From positions 434,001 to 498,000 of the forward strand of contig JAUIRK010000014.1 of assembly GCA_030549495.1 (NCBI GenBank): 64,000 nt of DNA, written 5' to 3'. Position 1 is the first letter of the stretch, and each line of letters begins with the position of its first letter. The notes beneath the pieces are model-generated. The model ran no database searches. It was not told the DNA's origin and saw only the letters and a list, made by a program, of their open reading frames with translations. Shown here piece by piece: positions 1-11,159 of this stretch. A program made the position numbers and the translations under genes. The DNA is from Nectonema munidae. Taxonomy: Eukaryota; Nematomorpha; Nectonematoida; Nectonematidae.

Positions 1-205
1 ACGAATTTCCATATGATAAACATATAAAAAATATCTGGTTGAGTAAAAACTCAACGCAATCATATTCTTTATTACATATTACTAGTTGTTTTTAATACGA
101 CCTTACAAACACTAAAATAAAATAATCTGAGTAGATGATAATTAGCATCAGAAAAATCAGTCAAGCCGCAAGAATACTTAAGCATTCTTCAATTTTTTTT
201 TTTCA
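1..205. other. AT-rich flank, no gene
   Basis: Left flank of the TTAA-bounded element. No coding frame is recognised. The only local structure is a short hairpin near 38-55 (GTTGAGT, AAAA loop, ACTCAAC). If the neighbouring element landed inside a piggyBac transposase gene, the preceding part of that gene should lie here, but I cannot see it. Confidence 0.5.
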
Positions 206-599
206 TTAACCCTATTAGTGCTGGTGGGGGGGGGGGGGGCGTAAAACGCCCCCCCCCTTCACTAAAAAATTAATTGTAGAAAATTGGCTTAATCATATCC
301 CTTCAAATTTTTTGACTTTTCCTAAAATCGCTAGCTGCATCTTTTGAAACCATTTTCATGGTAGTTGAATGACCCCTTCATGTCCAAAATTGTCAATCAA
401 AATCAAAAATTAAAATTTTTCAGCAAAATTTTGACATTATCTGTACTTAACCTTATAACTTAGGATCTATATTATATAATACCCTGAAAATTTATAATTA
501 TATACAGTTTGGAACGCATAACACTTTATATATTTATTTTTTTCAATAATCATGGCTACTTTTTGGAAAATGTCAATCAAAATTTTGATTGATCAAAAA

Positions 600-2000
600 T
601 ATATCTAATAAAATATACCTCCAAATTTTACATAAATATATGTTTTTATACTAAATCGGTCATGCTATTTTCATTTCTGGACTCATTTTTTACATTTAGG
701 ATTTGAAAATACCTATAAGTATTAATCAAATTTGCGGTTTACTTCTGAAAATTGTCTCCAAAAACATTCCTTTACATTTTACATAAAATATATACGTTAT
801 ACTAAATCGGCCATGCTGGTTTCATTTCTGGACTCATTTTTTACGTTTAGGATCTGGAAATACCTATAAGTGTTAATCAAATTTGCGGTTTACTTCTAAA
901 AATTATCTCCAAAAACATTCATTCAAATTTTACAATTAAATATATGTTTTATACCAAATCAACCATGCTGTTTTCATTTCTGAACTCATTTTTCAAATTT
1001 AGAGATTTTAAAATATTAGTCAAAATTTGCGGTTTACTTCTAAAAGCTATCTCCAAATATATTCTCTCACTTTTACATGAAATATTTGTTTTTATACCAA
1101 ATCGATCATGGTGTTTTCATTTTTGAACCATTTTTTACATTTAGGATTTGAAAATACCTATAAGTATTAATCAAATTTGCGGTTTACTTCTGAAAATTGT
1201 CTCCAAAAATATTCTCTTGAAATATATGTTTTTATACCAAATCAATCATGCTGTTTTCATTTCTGAACTCATTTTTTACATTTAAGATGTGAAAATACCT
1301 ATAAGTGTTAATCAAATTTGCGGTTTACTCCTAAAAATTGTCTCCAAAAACATTCATTCAAATTTTACAATTAAATATATGTTTTTATATCAAATCCACC
1401 ATTCTAGTTTCATTTATGGACTCAATTTTTGCAGTTTGAATTTGAAAATACATATAAGTATCAATTAAATTTGTGTTTAGTTCTAAAATTTGTTTTTATA
1501 GCAAATAGATCATGATGATTTCATTTCTGAACACAGTTTTCGCATTTAGAGGTTTTACTGCTAGTGTCAAACAAATTTGCGGTTTATGTCTGAAAACTAT
1601 ATTCCAAAATATTCTCTCTAATTTTACATGAAATATATGTTTTTATACCAATTCGACCATGATAATTTTTATTTCTGAAATCATTTTTTGCATTTAGAGG
1701 TTTTAAATGTCTGAAAGTGTCAATCAAATTTTCGATTTACGTCTAATGTCTGCAGAAATATTTTTGAAATTTAAATAAAATATGTGTTTTTATGCACAAT
1801 GGAAGATGCTGGTTTCATTTTTGGACTCAGGTTTGGCATTTATGGTTTTAAAATATCTGAAAGCTTGAATCAGATTTGCGGTTTACTTCTAGATACTGTC
1901 TTCAAAAATATTTTCAAAAAAATAAAATATCTGTTTTATAACAAATCGACTATGCTTATTTTATTTCTGTACTGGATTTTGGATAATACGGTTAAAAATA
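600..2000. repeat. Tandem array A, unit about 145-155 bp, diverged
   Basis: A block containing ATATGTTTTTATAC, a TTTCATTTCTGGACTC segment and CAAATTTGCGGTTTACTTCT recurs about nine times. The last motif sits near 729, 884, 1027, 1171, 1315, 1575 and 1875. Units drift more toward the right, where several carry indels. Short open frames at 944-1126 and 1784-2050 are simply repeat units read through and show no protein signature. The array lies in the left half of the piggyBac-type element. Confidence 0.85.
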
Positions 2001-2869
2001 TCTCGAAGTGGCAATTGAGCAATACATCCAAAAACAAAGCAAAAGCCTGAAAAACAGTTCTGTAAAAAATTTTCAAAAAATGGCTGCATATTAGGTATAT
2101 AGTAAAAATATACCTTTTTTTTGTATATTTTGGCTTATAATACTTTCTACAATCATCTTGAGTATGAAATATTTATTAAAAAAAATAAAACGTATTATAA
2201 AATCTTTTAAAAATTTGTATGAGAGAAGGAACCAAGTTGAAAACTAATTGAAAAGAGAGCTTGTGATCAAAACAAATAATTAAAAAAAATATGTATCTGG
2301 ACTAAATGGAAGATCTATAATGTTCTAATGAACTAGGAAGTGTTTTAATTATATAATATTAGATGCTTCAAAAAAGATTTTGACTGTGAAAAAGAAGTTC
2401 CTCTTTTACAAATGAAAAATATTTAAATCTATAGCTTATCATCTAGGATTACAGTTAACATTTAGCTAAGATGGGTAGGAAATCTGAAAATTTAGAATAT
2501 GTCAGATTTATCAAAAATGGCACAGATGCCAATATGTGGGAATTTAGTCACTATCAAGATATTTTTAATTTAAATTGAATTTGTCCATCTTTTCCTTTTG
2601 TGTCAAAGAGATAATTTTTTAGATGAAGAACGTTGACAACTTTTTGTAATTGAACAATCAACATCACGAATGATTCATCAGAAAAAATCCTTTGAAATAA
2701 GATTGGTTGACAAATATTCAGACCTGATAATAAAATATACGATACTGATAAAAAAGTCTAAGATCTTCAAGAAGATTCTTTAATCAGAATGCTTTGAGAG
2801 AGGAATAAAGTAATTTTATCCTTATAAAAAAATTTTCGAACACACTTTGAAGAATATAAATTTCTAATG
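2001..2869. other. Unassigned interior of the piggyBac-type element
   Basis: AT-rich sequence between array A and the nested element. I see no coding frame, no repeat unit and no match to transposase motifs on either strand. Confidence 0.4.
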
Positions 2870-2879
2870 AAAAAAGAGC

Positions 2880-3987
2880 GTGTCCGGACATTTGGCCGAC
2901 AGACATCTGACCGAATGGACATTTAGCCGACGTACATTTGGCCGAACAGACATTTGACAGAACCTACATTTGACAGAACCGATTTTTAGAATAAACATTT
3001 AGTATAGTTAAAATATTGTTAGAGTTAGTTTTAGTATAGTTAGAATATTGTTAGTTTTAGAGTTAGTGTTAGCATAGTTAGAATATTGTTAGTTTTAACG
3101 TTAGTGTTAGCATAGTTAGAATATTGTTAGTGTTAGTTTTAGTGTTAAAATATTCTTAGTTTTAGAGTTAGTATAGTTAGAATATCGTTAGAGTTAGTTT
3201 TAGTATATTTAGAATATTGTTAGTTTTATAGTTAGTATAGTTAGAATATTGTTAGTCTTAGAGTTGGTGTTAGCAGTTAGTATAGTTAGAATATTGTTAG
3301 TGTTAGTTTTAGTGTTAAAATATTCTTAGTTTTAGAGTTAGTGTTAGCATAGTTAGAATATTGTTAGTTTTAACGTTAGTGTTAGCATAGTTAGAATATT
3401 GTTAGTTTTAGAGTTAGTATAGTTAGAATATGGCTAGAGTTAGTTTTAGTATATTTAGAATATTGTTAGTTTTAGAGTTAGTATAATTAGAATATTGTTA
3501 GTTTTAGAGTTGGTGTTAGCATAGTTCATTAGAGTTTATGTTAGTATAGTATATTATAGTATTGCATATTTTCAAATCCAACCATAAAATAAAAGATTGT
3601 TTGTCAGTAATTAGTTAGACCCTTATAACCATACAAAATTTAGCAAATTAGTCCTGAGTGAAAATAAACTTACCATAAGTGAGTTATAAGCGTGAAACTT
3701 GTGCTCTGTAGACGAATACATTTCATTGGTGGCACGTAAGTATATACAAAATTTTGTTATAAATAGCATATGATAACATACGCATCTTTACCGTTCCGGG
3801 CATTTGGCCGAAAGATCAATTGTCTGTTCTGTTCTGTTCCGTTCGGTCAATTGTCTTTTCTGTCAAATGTCTGTTCGGTGAAATGTCTGTTCGGCCAAAT
3901 GTACTTTGGCTAAATGTCCATTCGGTCAGATGTCTGTCGGCCAAATGTCTGTCGGCCAATTGTCTTTCGGCCAAATGTCCGGGTACC
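2880..3987. mobile_element. Nested foldback/Mutator-like element with 10-bp duplication
   Basis: The direct repeat AAAAAAGAGC flanks the element exactly (2870-2879 and 3988-3997). Both ends are built from iterated copies of a short module such as GGACATTTGGCCGA. On the left (about 2881-2985) it is in one orientation, on the right (about 3790-3983) in the other, giving long subterminal inverted repeats. The core is an unrelated TTAG-rich minisatellite. A target duplication of 9-11 bp with long modular inverted ends fits Mutator-like or foldback elements. The open frame at 3820-4053 runs through the modules and is not a gene. The duplication sits within the piggyBac-type element, so this insertion is the younger of the two. 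Confidence 0.75.
2995..3540. repeat. TTAG-rich minisatellite core
   Basis: Irregular tandem repetition of phrases such as AGTATAGTTAGAATATTG and TTAGTTTTAGAGTTAG over about 550 bp, forming the centre of the nested element. Phrases are shuffled rather than strictly periodic, typical of replication slippage. Confidence 0.85.
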
Positions 3988-3997
3988 AAAAAAGAGC

Positions 3998-4230
3998 TAT
4001 CAAGAAAGGATCATCATAGAATGTATACCAAAATTACATACTGTAAATTATAATATGACGTAGAGACTACGAGCCGATAACGAATTTGTAGCAAAAAGAT
4101 GGAGGTCCTATCGAGTTACATAAGTTACTGTAGAATGAAATATTTTGAGTGAATTAAACACCTAAAGTTGGTTTATTAAATAAATTAAGAAAATAGTTAC
4201 CAGAGAAATACTGCAAGTAGAAGTTATTTT
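3998..4230. other. Unassigned sequence between nested element and array B
   Basis: Resumes the host element after the nested insertion. No coding or repeat structure is recognised. Confidence 0.4.
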
Positions 4231-4234
4231 TATG

Positions 4235-5375
4235 TTTATATATTTGACATTGATTTACAGGTTTAATCGATTTTTTGACAGGTTTTATTGATTTCATAAA
4301 AAAATGAACATCACCATTAAATTCTGTATACTTGAAATGTATAAAAAACTTTAAAAGAATAAAAATTTTAATTTAGACATGGGCTGTCATATTTAAATTA
4401 TTTTGTCAGGTTTGACTAATTTTTTATAAAAAAAAAGGAATATAACAAGTAAACACAGCCTACTTGAAAATGGGTATATGTGTGTAAAAAACTTTATATA
4501 CTTATTTAGATAAAAAGTTCCTTTTTGAGATGAGCTGTCACATTTAGATCAATTTTTTGACAGGTTTGATTGATTTTCATAAAAAATGAATATCACCACT
4601 GAATTCAGCATATTTGAAAATGGGTATACATGTGTGAAAAACTTTATATACTTATTTAGATAAAAAGTTACTTTTTGGGATATGCTGTCACATTTAGATC
4701 AATTTTTTGACAGGTTTGATTGATTTTCATAAAAAATGAATATCACTACTGAATTCAGCATATTTGAAAATGGGTATACATGTGTAAAAAACTTTATATA
4801 CTTATTTAGATAAAAAGTTCCTTTTTGGGATGAGCTGTCACATTTAGATCAATTTTTGACAGGTTTGATTGATTTTCATAAAAAATGAATATCACTACTG
4901 AATTCAGCATATTTGAAAATGGGTATACATGCGTAAAAAACTTTATTTAATTATTTAAATAAAAAGTTCCTTTTTGAGATGAGCTGTCAAATATAAATCA
5001 ATTTTTTGACAGGTTTGATTGATTTTGATAAAAAAAAATGGACATCACCACTGAATTCAGCATATTTGAAAATGGGTATACATGCGTAAAAAACTTTATT
5101 TAATTATTTAAATAAAAAGTTCCCTTTTGAGATGAGCTGTCAAATATAAATCAATTTTTTGACAGGTTTGATTGATTTTGATAAAAAAATGGACATCACC
5201 ACTGAATTCAGCATATTTGAAAATGGGTATACATGCGTAAAAAACTTTATTTAATTATTTAAATAAAAAGTTCCCTTTTGAGATGAGCTGTCAAATATAA
5301 ATCAATTTTTTGACAGGTTTGATTGATTTTGATAAAAAATGGACATCACCACTGAATTCAGCCTAGTTGAAATAT
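4235..5375. repeat. Tandem array B, unit about 148-152 bp, well conserved
   Basis: The motif GACAGGTTTGATTGATTTT recurs near 4558, 4708, 4857, 5010, 5160 and 5313, with a more diverged unit at 4250 and another near 4400. Each unit also carries GAATTCAGCATATTTGAAAA and AACTTTAT. The last three units are nearly identical to one another, so expansion was recent at the right side. The unit is unrelated to array A, although its period is similar. Confidence 0.9.
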
Positions 5376-5534
5376 ATATGTAACATTAAAAATATTTATA
5401 AAAACTTATTAATATCTGAGAAAAATAGGGGGGGGGGGGGCACTTTACGCCCACAGCAGTCGAGCGGACAAATTTTGCCCAGCACTAATAGGGTTAAGAA
5501 AAATCAAACTTTTTGAACAGGAGTTTTTATGCTC

Positions 5535-5990
5535 AAGATGAATGCTCTTCCATCTTCTTTACCAGAGACGATTCATCTTTATAATAACATTGAAGGAGGT
5601 GTATAACAATTAGACGAAAACTTAAAAGAATTTACTTGCAGAAGAAAAGTGTTCGTTGGCCAATGATCGTTGTTTATAATATTATAGACGTTGATGTTTT
5701 AATAGCTTCCTGATTGCTAAAAAATGGTTACTCAAAGTCATGTAAAATTTTCCTTAAAAACTTATCTTTAAAACTAGCTCTCAATATTATGAGAAAAAGA
5801 GTCAACAGTAATCGCTTTTTGAAATATTCTAAATGCTCCATCGGACTATTGGTGTGAAAAAATGAAATTGAAGAACAAGCAAGTTCAACAAAAGCAAAAA
5901 TGCAAAAATTCGAAATTATTGTCAAATTTATGGAAAAAATGTGTGTAAAAATCATTCTAACAGAAAAAAAATTGTTCGTTAGTTTTGCTG
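5535..5990 (+). pseudogene. piggyBac transposase, C-terminal fragment
   Basis: Read on the plus strand, 5560-5600 gives PETIHLYNNIEGGV. After an in-frame stop comes QLDENLKEFTCRRK, and after a +1 shift VRWPMIVVYNIIDVDVL (to about 5708). This matches the piggyBac (DDE_Tnp_1_7) order: YN-x-TKGGVD, the basic RK stretch, then RWPM-x3-YN-x2-DV. Further on, a frame reads IFLKNLSLKLALNIMRKR, matching the segment before the terminal zinc finger. It begins about 40 bp to the right of the TTAA-flanked element at 210-5493 and shows at least one stop and one frameshift. The open frame on the opposite strand at 5728-5955 is a shadow. Confidence 0.75.
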
Positions 5991-6478
5991 AAAATGTAAA
6001 ATAAAATATTTCTCCCTTTGATATTATGTATGTTCCTTCAGATTAGACTGGCTTATTTTTTTGAGCATAGAATTTCTTAATATAAATGTATAAATTAATC
6101 ATGAGTAACTTTTAGAAAATTTTTCATATTTTTATGTGTCTACATTTGTACCCTTCTAATCTAATGAAGTTAAAAAAATTTGGTATCTGATAAGGGATAC
6201 TCTCTTAGGTTCGCTCCAGCATGCTCAATTTAGAGTTATGACTTTTTACAAATTTTTTTCCCCAACTAATAAATCAATGAGTTTTTGACTAAAAACTTCA
6301 AAAATGAAAGTTTATAATTATATTTGAAAAAAACCTCACGCCCAACTACAAAAATGGTGAAAAATTCTTTATTTGGATATAGTACTGAAATCATTTTTTT
6401 TTATAAAAAACAAAATAAACACAAAGACTTTTATTTGCACAAAAATTAATATTTCATATAGTATAGATCAAATTAAAG
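5991..6478. other. Intergenic, no feature seen
   Basis: AT-rich spacer between the piggyBac fragment and the hAT-like pseudogene. No inverted repeat resembling a piggyBac right end was found. Confidence 0.4.
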
Positions 6479-8262
6479 CTAATTTTTCGATAGTATAAAT
6501 TTAAGTTGCAGAATTTTTTGTTTCTTGCATGTTCTGTGAAGCTCCTCCACCACGTTTATGGCTCTTTCGGCACAATGATTGCTTCTTGGAATATGAATAG
6601 CTGATGGTTCAATGCTCCACTGTTTTTGAAATGAAGTCAATGCTTTCTGATGTTTTTTCAAAACTTCTGACAACTTTTGATAATATCTTTCTTTATAATA
6701 CTGATCATCAAACCAAAGCTCTGCCCAGTCTTAAACAGTGAAGTCACAAGTTAACTTTAAATTAGTTCTGGTTTGAGGCATTAAAAATAAGCGAGTAGAG
6801 CTAGTATGGCTCTAGAATTCCACCTAGCATTACTTATTTTTGGAATTTTTTGAAATTTGATTAAGGGAAAGTACTTTTTTTCAGTAAAAAATCGGTAAGA
6901 TCTTGTCAGATGGAATAAATATTTCATATCATCTCGCCATCCGCCAACATCAAGTATTATCTCAACACCGTTTCCAAATTTACTTTTCAGAACCTCATAT
7001 TGCTCTAAAAGTTCTTTGCTGAAGAAATAATTAATGTCTGGTGAATTCGAATTTTTTTCCAATTCGTCGTCCATGACAAGTCGAAGTATTCGATCTAAAA
7101 TATGGTGCTCTCATCCTATGAATTGAGGTATCTGGAGTCTGCATGATCTGTTGTATTTTAATGACTACACCATTATTTTTACCAGTATTGACGTTAGTTG
7201 TATCAGCCACAATCATTTTTATTAATTCCCACAATTTGAACTTATCTAAAACACTTTTCAACCCTTTTACAATGGTTTGAGCTTTCCCATCTATCAATTC
7301 TAAAACACTTAATTTAATCTCTTTCTTTGATTTTTAATGACCCCAACTTGATATTCCTTAACATTCAGCCGCTTTCAATCAAAGTGAAGACTCCAGTTTT
7401 CTTTTTTCAATTCAAGAATATAGTCTTCTTGGAGTTTTTTTTGCTTTTCTTAACAAAGCTTTGTGAATTCCGGGCTGGGAAGGTGTCGGAACTTTTATTC
7501 CATCTTTTGATAGTTTGCCACATAACTTAGAGGCTTTCCTGGTTGAAATTTTTGATGTGATAACCAAATTGGTTGCAAGTTCACAACGATTATAATTTTT
7601 TGACTGTTTTGAGTAGTTATCATCTGAGTTTCGCTTGAATTCTTCATCTTTATCACTTTCAAAGTTATCTGAGATAGAATATCTTTTTTCATCATCACCA
7701 CTGACATAAAATGAGCAAGATTAGATGTTCAAGGATGAGGCTTGAATTTTCTCAAAATCGATGGATGTATAGATGATTTATCTGCCTGCTCATTTGTACT
7801 ATATCCAACTTTTCCTTTAGATTGAAGTTGAATCTCATATAATCTTTTGTCCTCAGCTGAGAACCAAATACCTTGAGAATTCGTTACATCAAATATCTTC
7901 TCCTTCAAGATGTCAGCTTTTCCTTTTTTTCTTAGAGATTCATATTTTTTAATGACTTGTTGAACCTTCCGTTTTACTGGTTGGATTTTAAAACATGGAA
8001 AATTTAAATTTATTTGCCAAAGCTTTATGATTTCTTCAGAAATAATTGAAATGCGATGATTCTTGTTTTTAAAGTTGGTGGAAAGATGTTTGAAGCGTCC
8101 AATGACATGAGTTTCAAGAGGCATTCTGACGAACTCCACAAAACTATTATCTATTGAAGGAAAATGACTATTTTTATGAGAGTCTTGAAATTTAATGAGA
8201 TTTTTCTTCCACACTTCTTAATTTTTTTCAATGGAAGTATGACTGAACTTATTGGAAGACAT
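6479..8262 (-). pseudogene. Broken hAT-like transposase gene
   Basis: On the minus strand a gene-like series of frames runs from an ATG at 8262 (MSSNKFSHTSIEKN) down to about 6479. An N-terminal part (8214-7729) ends WFSAEDKRLYEIQLQSKGKV. A middle part (7297-7031) has VADTTNVNTGKNNGVV, a likely first catalytic Asp with the D-T-T-x-N-x-G pattern of hAT-like enzymes. Then follow GWRDDMKYLFHLTRSYRFF and ISNARWNSRAILALLAYF (7074-6781) and a C-terminal ERAINVVEELHRTC segment (6673-6479). At least four stops or frameshifts separate these pieces. The family is multicopy in arthropods as far as I recall; the hAT placement rests on motif order only. No inverted ends or target duplication were identified. 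Confidence 0.65.
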
Positions 8263-8780
8263 TTTTAAGGAATTTTATAAAATTGTATAAAATTTATATC
8301 TAAAAATAATTATACAAATATATGAAAAGTAAATGTTTGATACACTGACAAAAATATTAAAATAAAATATATTTTTCTGTTTTTAAAATATAATCTATTT
8401 TTTTTTTAATTTTTAAAAATTTTAACCTTAAATATTTCAATAAGCGAGTGTTATGAAACAGAAAACTGGAAGAGATGAAAATTTAAATGACAGCAGAAGA
8501 TGAAATGAAAACAAAATTTTGAGATTAATGATAGATGAAGGACGTCAATTGATTAATTTAATTATGCTTCATCTTTTAAAACTGATTTTCACTCTTTAAT
8601 GATGTGAATAAATTATGTCAATATTTGACACACTAGGTAAAATAGGTTCACTATCAGTCAAACATTGTTTCACAAGAGGGGCGTGACTTTTTTAAACTTA
8701 AAAAAAAAATTACAGGAATTTTCATGATTTATAACAAAAAACTCATTTAAAAATTATGAGGGTTTTCAAAAAATCAAAAA
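8263..8780. other. Intergenic, no feature seen
   Basis: AT-rich sequence upstream of the hAT-like pseudogene. It may include the element's 5' end, but no inverted repeat could be matched to a partner near 6.4 kb. Confidence 0.4.
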
Positions 8781-8784
8781 AAGT

Positions 8785-8870
8785 CATAACCCTAATTGCT
8801 CATAGTTCGAATCAAGCGCAATTGAGCATTGTCACTGAAAACACTCCAACATTCACCTTAGTTTATCTGC
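8785..8870 (+). mobile_element. SINE fragment, 3' part only
   Basis: CTCATAGTTCGAATCAAGCG followed by CACTGAAAACACTCCAACAT matches the 3' body of the SINEs at 29.5 kb (plus) and 24.9 kb (minus). The tRNA-like head is missing here. Confidence 0.6.
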
Positions 8871-9059
8871 TAAAGATGATTTTCTGAGCAATTTCATCTA
8901 AGAAGTAATGGTGCATTTACTCTTCTTGTTAATCTTATATCCATTCAAGAAAATGTATGATTAAAAGTGAATTTTTTTTCTTACTGGCTACAATTTTTAT
9001 AGCCTTGCTGCTAATCTTTCATGCCACACAGGATTAGCTTTTTTTATTGAATTTCAACG

Positions 9060-9450
9060 GCCAAAATTTTAAGTTCGTTATAATGAAACTTCGTTGTAAT
9101 GAAACTTTAAAATGAATTCTTTAAAAAGATAAAAAATATTTTACTCTAAAAATATATCTAAATAAAAAAGTATGCTTAAAATTGATGCTTTATAGAAAAA
9201 AATCGGAAATTTTTTTTTTGCACACATTGATGTGTGCATATTTTTTCAACAAATTTACCAAGAACAGGTATGCTTTTTAATACTTCTTGTGATGCTTTTT
9301 CCTTGCTTAACATATAACGATAAAGTTTTTTTGTCATCAAATTATCATCAGCGTTACTCATCGCTCTCTCTTCTGCATTGTCATCGCTATCCCCATCTTG
9401 CTCAATAGATTCTTGATTTTCTGATTGTCTTTGCTACGAAACTCGGTTTC
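9060..9450 (-). pseudogene. Unidentified protein fragment beside a TTCGTTATAATG motif
   Basis: A minus-strand frame of about 85 residues (9445 down to about 9210) has an acidic lead-in (IEQDGDSDDNAEERAM), then LMTKKLYRYMLSKEKASQ and LGKFVEKICTH. A stop precedes it at about 9449. Immediately downstream (9075-9110), TTCGTTATAATGAAACTTCG resembles terminal repeats of Tigger/pogo-type mariners, whose transposases often end in an acidic region. That makes a transposase C-terminus plausible, but no catalytic motif is visible and the call is weak. Confidence 0.3.
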
Positions 9451-9544
9451 AGAAAGCTCGCTATTGGAAAAATCTGTCTTCTAAGACTCGTTCTCAAACT
9501 CACATCGAATATTTAAAGTTTAAAATTATACAAAAATGATCAGC

Positions 9545-11155
9545 TCCTTTAAAAGATTCAGATTTTGAATTTAATTTAGAAAGAAGAAGCTACACAAACA
9601 CTTAAAAATACTTGATATTTTTATAATAATCTTAAAATTTTCTCATTTTTCGAAATTTTTTTTATAGAGAAATCAGAGGAGACTCTACGTTTCTAACCTT
9701 AGGCTATCTAACGACTCAGACGCTTCTTGAAAAATCTGGAATTTTTCTTATAATAGCTCTACTCATTGATTTCATGAATGCATCTATCTGACTGAATCTC
9801 TCTTATTCTTTGTATTCATTTCTCATTGTTATATTTTCATTTCCTATATACCTTCTAATCAAATTACGCCATCTAGATTCGTAAAAAAATTTATATACAG
9901 TGTTTCCATATTTTACAAGACTTAACTATACGAGAAATTTATTTTTTATATATTGGTCTTGTTTTATTACAAGTAAAATGAACTAAAATTAAAATATTTA
10001 ATCTAACGACTAATGATATCAATGATTTTTCTATATTTGCATTTCATTTAAATATTTTTTGTCTTTTTCTAGAATAAACATATTGTCAAAAGCTAATATT
10101 CATTTCAAAAGTTAATATTATTTTTAAATCTGTAGTTTCAATTATATTTATATCAAATCTAATTGTATAAATTAAACCTTACTTTACGAATTTTCACTTT
10201 GTCAACATCATTTACGAATAAACTCATAAAGGCAACGCATATCTCGTCTTTCATAAGCAAGGCTTATGGAAAATTAGCGAAATTGTATCTTATCACTAGT
10301 AAATCTTGAATTATGTTCAATGTATTTAGATAGAGGAGACCGGCCCTAAGAACCTTTAGGTCGCTAAGCAGTTGAAGTAGAGATTCAAGTTATATAAAAT
10401 TCAATTATGATTTCTGATCATTTCATTTCTTTTTTCCAAAAGGATTTTTGGATTTTTTTAAAGCATTCCATTTTTTAATTTAAGTAATTTTATAAAAACT
10501 CTGATAAACGTTAATAAAAATTTGAATATATTAAGTTGAAACCAAATTTTTTAATAGTTTCACATTTTTACCTAATTTAAATATAATGATAAAGCGATTT
10601 ATTTTATGATGTTCCCCAAAAATCTTTTTCTAATTTGTAATCTTGTCAAAAATAAGAATATTTTTTCTCTATTTTAATATGGAGTATCAATTTTGATATT
10701 TTCGCAAAATACTTTTTTATGATACACAAATGTTTTTCGATAATCCTTGGTCACTTTTTTTTGTGCTAAAACTTACACTGAATAGTTTTCAAAATATCAT
10801 AAATTCAGCTTTCTAAACAATCCTCTATATAGCATTTTTTGAATGTATGTGAAAAAAAAATCAAAACAAGCATAATTATTTTATATATTTCTGAGCTGAT
10901 ATCTTTGTAATTAGAAAGTAAAATTTTTTCGTGGAAAATACTACAACACTATAAATCTTTTTCACATTATAAATGATTCTTTGAAAAATTTTTTTAAAAA
11001 TTTGAGTTGTAAGTAAAACATAAATATACTACTATTTTTAATAAATTGTACAACTAAGTAAAGTATTAAATGCCACCCATATTTGTTTTGGACGTCACTA
11101 AAATGTTGGAATATGGTAAAATGAAAATAAACGGACCATCTCCCATACGCCTCTT
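9545..11155. other. AT-rich intergenic stretch
   Basis: No coding frame, tandem repeat or paired terminal repeat found. GACCGGCCCTAAG at about 10340 resembles the right end of the hAT element at 34337-34889, but no left partner is seen. Confidence 0.4.
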
Positions 11156-11159
11156 TTCA

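Larger units (their letters stand above)
210..5493. mobile_element. Non-autonomous piggyBac-type element, 5.3 kb, with TTAA duplication
   Basis: The left end reads TTAA-CCCTATTAGTGCTGG (TTAA at 206-209, repeat at 210-224). The right end is its exact reverse complement, CCAGCACTAATAGGG-TTAA (5479-5493, TTAA at 5494-5497). A TTAA target duplication with ends starting CCC and finishing GGG is the hallmark of the piggyBac superfamily. Just inside both ends lie poly-G tracts and a shared GGGCGTAAA-like block, so the inverted homology probably runs further with indels. No transposase is visible inside; the content is two tandem arrays and a nested second element. It must have been moved, if at all, by a transposase made elsewhere. 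Whether all 5.3 kb moved as one unit is inference. Confidence 0.8.

Noticed and set aside
2995-3540. Telomere-type TTAG repeat
   Set aside because: The phrases are irregular and lie inside a bounded mobile element.
3820-4053. Repetitive peptide VKCLFGEMSVRPNV and similar
   Set aside because: Produced by the iterated GGCCAAATGT modules of the nested element, not a gene.
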